Assembly (NCBI GenBank): GCA_030268105.1
Contig: BSDZ01000024.1
Span: 620,001 to 684,000 of the forward strand
DNA from: Volvox africanus
Taxonomy: Eukaryota > Chlorophyta > Chlorophyceae > Chlamydomonadales > Volvocaceae
Length of the DNA: 64,000 bases
Direction: 5' to 3'
Positions 48,934-64,000 of this stretch are shown here, piece by piece. The notes beneath the pieces were generated by a model, which was given only the letters and a program-made list of their open reading frames with translations, made no database searches and had not been told where the DNA came from. Made by a program: the position numbers and the translations under genes. The number at the start of each line of letters is the position of its first letter. The first letter of the stretch is position 1.

Positions 48934-51034
48934 GAGAAAGCATCTAATGTAGACCAGGTTGAAATAATCGGCAATAACCGAAATAAAGAACCATTATGAA
49001 TTGGTACGGACCTGAGGAGCAGTACTTTAGCATTTCACCTTTCTCGCGCATTCCCATACGTTGCTTTCTATCAAAAATTTATTGCAAATCAGTTAAGGTC
49101 CCGCGATTGCGATTTAGGAGGAAGCCCCGACCCAGGAGCTCAATGCACCAGAGTAGCGGTTGGTACGGCATGAATGATGGAGAGCGATTATGACTGTGGG
49201 TGCGAGTCAGAGAGCCAGAGCGCTGCGATCCGCAAAGCCGCGAGCACGTCAGAAGCCATGGTACCAAGTTGTATCATACTTCCTTTACATTTTGTAGTGT
49301 GGTATATAAAAGTGGCCGTGGTATTGCAAAGATGCGATTACCACTGGCCGAGAGCCAGCAACGCCCGTCTCTATGTTCCATGCATACTTGCACAAAAACT
49401 GGCATCGTAATGGTTGAAACTCCAAAGCGTAAGTGTGTAACACGACTGCCTGGTATGTGCGAAATGTAGTAAGGCGACGCTGGCACAAACCCCTGATTAA
49501 TTATCTGATACGTATGAATGTAGGCCGCTGATTTCCAAGTTTCCGGCCGCTCACGCCACTTGCAGCTGTATGCCAACGAGCCGTGGTATCACCCCTGCCT
49601 ACGAGTGCCCCGAAAATCCGTGAATACCCTTTCAATCTACAGTCCAGCGACGATAAAAACCATATTATAAATATTATATTATAGAATATGGATTTATATA
49701 CACATTCTGTGCTCCCCCTTCTCTGCGGCATCCACTCTTCGTTGCGCACGTTGATGATGTGGAACGAAGTTGCTACACTTGACCAACCCCTAGCAGCGTC
49801 ACAGCGGCAGCAGCGCTGAACGACCCACCAAGCGAAACATGGAACCGGCTCATACAAAAGAATGTACACAATGTATACGTCGCTGGCTTTGAATTGTACA
49901 GCAGCCCTACGAGACTTGAACCGTGCATCTTCCAAGTATACCATGCCACCCTGTTTACCCATACGTGTCAAAATGGATGAGAAGCATACACAACACACGA
50001 TAGACATTTGAATCACCAACGCGTGGCCACGTTGCCAACGCTACATCCGTCTATCAGGGTCTCTCCACCGCAGCAACCCAATCACGCCACAACCAACAAG
50101 TCCGCAAGCTTACGCTTCTATGGTTACGCTTCTAAGCATCTACGCACGGTTGCGCTTCTACGCATCTATCAGCTACGACACTATAGAACGCTGAAATTAC
50201 ATTGCTTAAAGCTACCGGTTTATGCGTCTGTGAACCGCATGTTGTATGTCATCGAACGTATAAATACGGCGTGATACGGTAATATGGCGTGATACGGTAA
50301 TACGGCGGAGTATCATTCCTTGGACAGCCCGCACAAAGGGCTAAGTTACCTTGATGAAGAGCACGGCATCAGATGCAGCAGATTACGCCCCCGGCTCGTA
50401 TCGGTGGCAAGTTATCGTACTTTTGTTAGTGCGTCTTACAGCAGGGCCCTCCGGCCCGGCAAACCTACGTGCCCGGGAAATTCTGGCGAACGCATACAGC
50501 TGGTGGATCTGGCGCAGTAGTCTGTCGGCTTCAGTTGGGTCGGTCCTGGTGGGATCGGCTTAGCGCTTGTAACACCAGCCAACGAGGCCACCGCCTCGCC
50601 CACAATGTCGGAGCCTGGGCGGGTCCTTGTTGGTCAACCAGGTGGGGCGGCATCCATGGCCCTTCGACCTTGGGGCACTGTTCCGGACCTTGGGGCACCA
50701 GCGGTCGCGATCAGTGTCCGTGTCTCTAACCTGCAAATTCATTTTAAGGGTAGGAATCATTTTTGGAAGGGTAGGAATCATGTGAACATAGGTGTTAGTT
50801 GCTCCGTTAGTTGCTGTGGCTGCATCCCCTCATCTGGGTCAGCAGCTGCGACCAAGTAACATAATCACTGATCTGGGTTTCAGGTGAAACTTCTGATCGT
50901 CCTGGTGGTTCTGTGTATGCATTCTGATGCATGTTCTCTTGGTCGAGCGTCGGTAACAGTCTGAACCGGGCTCTAGCCAGGTCGAAGCGATATGTGCCAA
51001 TCTCAAAACAGTTGGCAAATAAAGACAGTTGCAG
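48934..51034. other. Intergenic, no supported gene
   Basis: No recognisable coding exon. The region includes an A/T-rich imperfect palindrome around 49659-49691 and loosely repeated CGCTTCTA/TACGCATCTA motifs at 50110-50175. There are also two tandem copies of a roughly 20-bp unit (GGCGTGATACGGTAATA) at about 50268-50306. Confidence 0.4.
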
Positions 51035-51651
51035 TTACAGCTGCCAATAAGCCACACTATTGTGAGCGACGCTTCCGAGGAGAACGTCAACGTTGCGCAG
51101 GTGAAGAGGTCACAAGCCAGCAGGCATTTCGCAACCTTCCCTGAGCTTCGAATTACTAGATACGTTTGCTAAGTTCACGCGTTTGGTGAATTTATACTGA
51201 CTTCGGCTATCGTCCGCGGCGAAGATGAGGTTACGCGTAGCAGCAGGCAGCAGCGCAGAGAGGGTATAGACTTCCAGAAACCCAACGACGCTCCATGCCG
51301 GGGTGGACACCGCCAAGCGGTTAATCAGTTGGAACTTCATATGGTCCGAGGGTGATTTGCTAGGGTATCATATGAAGATTCAGACCATGCGTAGTGAGGA
51401 ATCTTCTCTGTTGGAAAGAACCACATTTGAATGCATGCACGCAACCCCGTCGTCAAACCAGCCGCCTGTCAGGTTCTAGCCGATGTCCGTGGCGTCTTCC
51501 GGATAGCTCGCGTCCAGCTAGGCCCCGGGGTTCCACCTCCCCGCACGGTTCCATGATAGAAGAGGACCTGTTGCTTGAGCGTCGTAAAGGAAGGTGCGTC
51601 TAGCACGGCCGCGTAATCATAATTACCAGCATAAGCTACGTTGTTCCTCAT
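51035..51651 (-). CDS. Short hypothetical gene or gene fragment
   Basis: Three minus-strand blocks read like coding exons. The first begins just after acceptor TGTACAG at 51651 with MRNNVAYAGNYDYAAVLDAP then SFTTLKQQVLFYHGT. The second (from about 51340) reads MKFQLINRLAVSTPAW then VVGFLEVYTLSALLPAATRN. The third reads LRNVDVLLGSVAHNSVAYWQ and ends TAA at 51035. Because the first block starts at an acceptor, earlier exons may exist upstream, or this may be a decayed fragment. I do not recognise the family, and the joins were not resolved. Confidence 0.3.
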
Positions 51652-53474
51652 CTGTACAGAGATTGAAGGGGAAAGACTTGAAATTTTCAGGAAGAAGAAT
51701 TTTCAGGAAGAAGAATGCGTGTAGGCATTTAGTAAGACAGGCAAGGCCGGGGCTAAGGAAAACGTCTCATCATTTGACATGAAATAATAAGCGCAATCGG
51801 AGATCAAATTGAATTTTTTATTGGAGTTTGAGGCACCATTCCCATCAGGACGCAGTGAACTTGCTCTCCACGCGTTTGGGCCAGGGATGCAATATAAGAT
51901 ATGAATTTGTATAATTTATAATTTATTGTAAATAAATTCACGATAAAACACGTTGACATGTAACATGTAGGCGAGTGGGGCACTGCAAACTGTAAACATT
52001 TGACAAGGTTGCAGCTTGGTATGGCAATAAATACCACGCAAGATATGTATTATTTTATTTCTTCATTTATTTTCCCTCATAACACGACAAATTGTACTAG
52101 AAGGCGAAAGCTAAATACTGTACCGCAATTAAACGGTTTTGGAAGCAGCGATGTAGCGAAACCGATTCCGTCTGATACGGTTTAAGTTACAAGGTGCAAA
52201 TGATTGACAAAGGGAAAGAAAACAGGACCAAGATCCCATATTGTTGTCAGGCAGGCGGTATAGTAGTAATATGTGTGTGCAATCTGCATTATCGCATAGT
52301 TATCCACTGCTGGCAGTTGAAATTTGTCGCATCATCCAAAGAAGTTGTTGTACCGGATTTAAGCATGGCGCGGCCGCTTGTGTCGTTGCCGTGCCACAAC
52401 TGCAAGCAGCGACATAGGTTGGAAGCTTGGAATTTCGGCGTCATAGAGTTGCCGTGCACAAGTTCAGGCAATTGATATTTACAATGAAAAGTGCTTGGGT
52501 GATCCTCCTATGCATTGGCGATGCCACGATGGTATCAACCTCTGAAGGGGGCGTGTTCCCGAATCGTTACCAAGTCACGGGTTGACTATCACAAAGACCC
52601 GTCCCGTGCCACCTCGGGCCTCCAACCTGCTGTGCACGCAACCTGATCATCCTCAAGGTCTGCATGTTCCAACCAGTTGCCGTTGCGCTCCTCGGCAACC
52701 CTCCTAATTGTCAAAACTGTTATCGCCGTTCTGCCCGCGTTCTTCATCCAATCCTTTTCGTCCCGCCAATGCAAGTCAAGAGATAGCCCGCTATATCTCC
52801 ACGTCTTTTCTTTTCAGACCATCCCTGCAAATGCGATAGCATCAAAACCTCCACCACTGTCGTTCCACGCCACCATCTGGGTCCACTTTCTGCAGCTGAT
52901 AACTCGTCTGCGCCCCGCAAAGGATATAAACAGGATGTAAAAATAGGATGCGGGGTTTCCCCCAGTATGCACCTCAACCATTAACGAGCCAGCTATGGCC
53001 ACTTGGTCCGCAGAAATGGCCCTCAGACGAACTATGTACAGCATAGAATGTTCCACGCAAGTCGCAATTCACGTCTCACGTACGAACGAGGGGCGGGCCA
53101 CAGCTCCTGCCGTCTACCATTGGTACCCTAACCCCCAAAAATGCAAACATGGGTCTAAATTGGAACATTTTCTTTACGGTGGCGAGAGCTCCCGTACTTC
53201 ACGCAGCAAACGCATAGCGGTAACACGCAATAACTTGCAACACACGCACGTATACCCGTTAACCTTAATCCTATACCCCTTAACCTAAAGCCAAAGCGAC
53301 GCATTTTCGATTGCACACCCTTTTGCGGTTCAACAGGCACCAGCGTATCAGGGTGTCTCTTCCATGTCTCCATCGCTTTAGTTGGTCAACGCGACCCCCG
53401 CTGCGGCTCCCGCCCCTTAGGTCAGCGGCGCAGTGAACCCTAACCCTGATCTGCCTTGTACGCTCCGAAACCCA
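51652..53474. other. Intergenic, no supported gene
   Basis: Mostly A/T-rich DNA at 51800-52200 and mixed DNA afterwards, without protein or RNA signatures. A 16-bp direct duplication (ATTTTCAGGAAGAAGA) lies near 51683-51714. Short C/T-rich telomere-like stretches (AACCCTAACCCTGA) near 53435 are too short to count as an interstitial telomere. Confidence 0.4.
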
Positions 53475-56400
53475 TTACAAAAACACCGGTTTTCCTGCTG
53501 ATGGTGGTCCCCCCGGCTTTCCTAATCCTCCTCCCACCGGCACCCGCACCGCTCGCGAGCGCTCCACCGCTCTCCCAGGGCTACCTTCTCGTTGTCCTGA
53601 TCCCGAGCCATTCAACGTTCCCAGCCCACCCATCCCAGTTGCATATTCATCGAAATCCGCCGGCTTGATTCCGCCACCGGCTCCGCGGACCGGGCCCGCA
53701 GAGCTCACTTGTAGCCCTGCCAACCGTTCTTCCTTGCTTGTTCGGAGATCCGCAATCGATAGCCCAGGCCCACCGGGCAGCCCCTCCTTCGCCGGCATGG
53801 ACTCCAAGCGTGGCAGGAAACTTCCCTTAGCCGCCACTGCTGCGGCGCCACCGGCACTCAGGCTCCCCAACGCAGGTAGATTCTTAATGGGCTGGTCGCA
53901 TGTGAGGCACCGCATTTTCGTGGCAAGCGGGCCCACCGCGCTGCCGACACCGCCGCCGCCACGCATCGCCTCGCCAAGATCCGGCCGTAATGAGATTGCG
54001 TCGCCAATGCCCGCCACCGCCTGCCCCAGCGCGTGCGTCTGCTGCTGCAGCAGCCGCAGGGCCTCCGCCGGTGCTTTCGCCTCCAGCACCTCCTCCAAGG
54101 CCTGTAGGTCATCCACCTTGACCGCACTCTCCATCGCCGCCTCAATCGAGCCCAGCAACTCCGTCTTCATCTCCCCCATCGTCGCCTCCAGCGCGTTAAT
54201 CCGCTCGTGGAACAGAGCATCTATGTCGCGTGGCTCGCCCTTCTTCTTGAGAGCCTCCGCCAGCTCGTCCACACGCGCCGTCAGCACGGGCAGCTCCCGC
54301 TCTGCGAGGCCAGCTGCTGCCGCCGCCTGCGCCTTGGCCTCTGCGATGGTACCTTCTACCTGGCTGCGCAGCAGGCTGAAGTCCGCAAACGTAACTTCGG
54401 AACCGGTGCGCGCTGCCGCATCACGACGTGCCGCTACCAAGTCAGCAACCTGCGCTCGCAACGCACTCACGCCCTCCTCCGCTTGTTGCAACCGGCTGAG
54501 TGACTCCACCGCGTTGGACCCCAGACCTGCCCGTAGCCCGGACACCTGATGCACAAGGCTATCAAGCGTCTGCTTCAACGCCTCGTTGTCACTGCGCAGA
54601 GCCGTGACCTCCTGAGCCAGCTGCACAACCTTCTGTGCAGACACGGCGCCGCCGCCGGCGGAGCCAAGCCCGCCATGTGCCGCACCAGCGGAAGACGGCG
54701 AGCCGATCAAGCGCGGGCTCGTGGGAGTGCCCAAAAGCCGAGGACTGAGGTTGGGTGAGCTGCCACGGGTCTGCGGGGCAGAGTGCGGCGACGCGCCGGA
54801 GAGCATGTAGTCCGTGAGGGGAACACCATTGGGGCCAGGACTAACGCTGCGCACACCAAGGATCTTGGCGCCCGCAGGCGCCATTGCGTCATCGGCATCG
54901 GCGGCAGCGCCTTCAGGTGCTCGTGGCCGCGCCCACTCCACCGGGCCCGGCTGGGGTAAGCTGTGATGACCATGAAGATGCTGCGGCTGCGTTGCTGCTC
55001 CGCCTGGTGCGATGGGCGACCGCCAGGCCTGCACCGGCGGCACTGATGACGGAGCAATTATGGAGCCGGCGTGCACTGCGGCGTTCGATGGCGGCGGCCC
55101 ACCACCGGTGGGGTACTCGAGGTCGGGTATGGCGACGCCCAGACCACTAGCAATTTGCTCAATCGCCACCAGCTTGCCGTTGAGATTATAGACCCCAGTA
55201 AGGCGCTTCTCAAGTCGTGTCAAGCGGACATCCAGATCGGCATCATCGCCGCGGCTGGTTGGGCGCTGCGGTCCAAGGGACAATTGTAGGGACACGTGGG
55301 GAGTTGTCGCTGAGCACGTCTAATGTAAACAGGAGCCCGCATGGGACGTCAGGAAACACTGATGCTTATACCGAAATCCAAAGTGTTTTTATGGACGCTG
55401 CAGATATGCCTAATCTGTCTGCCTTACATTTTCGAACCCTTCGCTTACAGGCATGAAACAACGGAAGCAGACCAGGAAATCGCGGGTGCTGAAAGAGGTA
55501 AGGGTACGTGCACGCATAGGGCCCCAGTTGAGATCGCCTTGCAGCACAGTTATGCAGTTGCGTAATTACTGCTGCAAAGTGTGTGCGAGCATAAAGCTAC
55601 CATTACCAGCTGAAATGGCCCAACGCTGTCCCGGAGTATTAGAGAGCGCCATTGACTTACATCCCGCTGATTTGTGGAGCCTTTATCGAGGCCAGCGTCC
55701 GCCAGCTTCTTCTCCAGCACCTGAGCTCGTGCGCCGGGTTCGGAGCCGCGGTTTAATCACAAAGGCACAAAAGGCGGGCACATCATAGGTAAGGATACTG
55801 TTAGCACACGGTTCTTGATACTGCAGTTACACCTGCCATCGGTGTGACCACCTCGGCTGCAGCTGGAAGTGTGATACCTCCCTGCATGCATGCCGACCGG
55901 TTGAATGTCCAAACTGTGAACGCGGTCTTGCTGCGAGAACAGGCCTTTGACTGGCATTACGCACAACCCAAACTACGGGGAGGTTTGAATTTGCAAGTCC
56001 CTAACAATTTGGAACACGACATCAAAATGTGCTCGCTCACCGCGGTCGCTGCCCACTACTTATGCGAGCCATTGTCACTACATTGCGACTCTTAAGCATC
56101 ATCCAGGATCGCGCTCCGGAACCCATCCATACTTCCATAACGAATCCCGGAGGGCCTCACGCGCTAGCTCGACTGCCACCTAATATTTCCCCTCATCACT
56201 GCGGTCGCGTCCCCAGCTCCCAATTGGTTACCATCCCTATCCACAAAACGCAACCCTCGGCTGAATGTGCTATTGCATTCTTTCAATGTCACACTTCGTT
56301 TCCAAACACGCTGTTGAGAAGCAGATGATATGTGCCGTGTCGGCTCATCTTGCTCCCTTGTTACGCACCTCAAGGCGGTTGAGGATCTCCTGCTGGTTGA

Positions 56401-57165
56401 AAGGATTTAATTTTGGGCCCGCTGCGTCGCCCTGCTGCGCCTCAAGGAGTTTAATGCGGTGCAGAAGCTCATCTGCAGTCACGTCTTTGACTGCGATCCG
56501 CTCCATCTGTGGAATCAAGCGGGGCGTGCGGCCGCGCGCAGTGGGCACAGACATCCCTGAGCATTCAGTGTGCGCAACATATGTGAAAGCATAGGAAGGC
56601 AAGGTGAGCGTGCGAAGAAAGGTCATATGCCAACGGGGCAAGTGCCATGCACTGAGCGGATGTAGGCAGCGGAGCCGGTCGGGCCGGGAAGGACGTGGGT
56701 AGAGGTTGTCCACGCCGCATGTATATACGCCTCACGTGGGATGAGGCATGCGCCATGCAACGTACTGCGTCTGGAGAGAATTTGGACCGTGCGCATTATA
56801 TGGGGGGTTCGTGAGTCTTGGGAGTTTGGGCCGCATGAACGAGATTGCAGGGTTTAGTTGGCATCGGGGAAGTGACCTTTCCATAGGGTTGGCTCTTGGC
56901 AGCTAGCCGACGTAGCGTGCGTGGGGCAGCAGCCACAACCGGTAAATAAGGCCGCGTAATATCGACTTACCTTATCTTTCATCTGATGTATAAAATTCGC
57001 TTGTGCCTGAAGTCGCTGGAAGAGGTTTTCTATCACCAATTGGAGCGGAGTCTGTACCATCAACGGTTGCCGGATGGCCTTCATGAACTCCTTTTGCTCG
57101 CTTTCGTCCCAACCAATCCGCACTTCGACGCCAGAATTTGTCCCCATGTTGGTCGGTGCCGGCAT
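53475..57165 (-). CDS. Coiled-coil protein, probable axonemal (QRICH2/DUF4795-like)
   Basis: Five exons in phase: 57165-56971, 56506-56369, 55720-55661, 55488-55449 and 55309-53475 (755 residues). The N-terminus MPAPTNMGTNSGVEVRIGW is followed by helical sequence (VIENLFQRLQAQANFIHQM). A Pro/Ser/Gly linker comes next. A long coiled coil (about residues 330-560) has VVQLAQEVTALRSDNEALK, SLSRLQQAEEGVSALRAQV and ELAEALKKKGEPRDIDALF. Near the C-terminus a single zinc-like pair occurs in KMRCLTCDQPIKNLP. Coiled coil followed by C-x-x-C-D-x-P is a pattern I associate with QRICH2/C16orf96 (DUF4795) flagellar proteins, but this is by memory of the motif only. The tail ends GKPVFL. It is head-to-head with the MAP10-like gene. 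The 40-nt exon 4 is inferred from splice sites and phase. Confidence 0.75.
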
Positions 57166-57639
57166 GGTACCGGCTCGAGTCGGAAAGCGAATAACCTGAA
57201 GCTTTTTTTGGTTAAAAACCTTTCAATTAAAACCGTTGCAAACAGTGCGAAATTATTCCCGTGGAACCTTTAGAGCCTGCGACTTTCAGTGACGCTACTC
57301 TAAGGTTCAACCTACATCGTCGAATGTTGATAGATATGCGACATGGATTATTCCTTGCAAATACCAAAAATATGACATGGTAAGTAGCTGTCTGTGATTC
57401 GGGCCATTGTGGCTCCTTCGCCCCGCACCGTTGTAGTTGCCGAGGGCCTTATGGACCAACCCCCTGAACTAGCTGTTCCATCACACTGACCGCAACAATT
57501 CCCCAGGAACGGCAATGTAGAGGTATTTGCTGTTAAGTTTCTCGTTTTAAAAATCGTACGTGGGTGACCTTGCTGCTGCTGTGTCGCGTACCCAGAATGT
57601 GCAAGCCGTGTACCTTACAATTATAAGTCAGCTATCTCA
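57166..57639. promoter_or_regulatory. 474-bp bidirectional promoter region
   Basis: The start codons of the QRICH2-like gene (57165, minus) and the MAP10-like gene (57640, plus) are only 474 bp apart, so this interval must contain both promoters and 5' leaders. It contains no coding exon. No specific transcription-factor site can be assigned by eye. Shared regulation of the two genes is an inference from the arrangement. Confidence 0.5.

Positions 57640-64000
<6,361 letters not shown>

Noticed and set aside
53430..53450. Telomere-like AACCCTAACCCT
   Set aside because: There are only two units, and they do not match the long TTTTAGGG-type arrays of green algal telomeres.
53665..54549. 294-codon plus-strand frame opposite the coiled-coil gene
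   Set aside because: It is the antisense of a heptad-rich coiled coil. The minus frame has matching introns, phase and a CxxC motif.

Overview
The window is nuclear DNA of a chlorophycean green alga, most likely a volvocine species related to Chlamydomonas or Volvox. The reasons are many short GT-AG introns, G/C-ending codons in exons set in less G/C-rich intergenic DNA, an SBP-box protein of the copper-regulator type, PiT-type phosphate transport, a CGFS glutaredoxin with a plastid-style leader, and genes resembling cilium/microtubule proteins. There are no operons. Most genes are spliced, so open reading frames alone mislead. I rebuilt gene models by pairing splice sites and checking that intron phases close.

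Layout. 1-1613: a divergent pair, the start of a TFIP11-type splicing factor (minus) and an intronless RLP24 ribosome-biogenesis gene (plus). 4037-11557 (minus): an 11-exon SBP-box transcription factor with a C-terminal ankyrin-like region (CRR1 type, 1,798 residues in my model). 12109-12718 (minus): a small unknown gene. 13315-24881 (plus): a very large receptor-like kinase with a signal peptide, lectin-like extracellular modules, one membrane helix and a complete kinase domain. 27240-31631 (minus): a PTB/PiT phosphate transporter. 35357-37158 (plus): a five-exon monothiol (CGFS) glutaredoxin. 40547-40630 (minus): an intron-containing tRNA-Arg(CCU). 41842-42845 (minus): an unknown signal-anchor protein. 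43181-43827 (plus): ribosomal protein eL38. 44130-48933 (minus): an ARM/HEAT-like repeat protein. 53475-57165 (minus) and 57640-64000+ (plus): a head-to-head pair of probable ciliary or microtubule proteins, the second resembling MAP10 and running off the window. Stretches of 2-4 kb between these hold little I can support.

The most notable items are the lectin-like receptor kinase and the MAP10-like gene. One intron of the MAP10-like gene carries about 970 bp of (AAT)n. The next intron starts with a 40-bp G-rich minisatellite that has copied its own 5' splice site eight times. The copper-regulator-like factor, phosphate transporter and plastid glutaredoxin all concern nutrient or redox status, but their closeness is probably coincidental.
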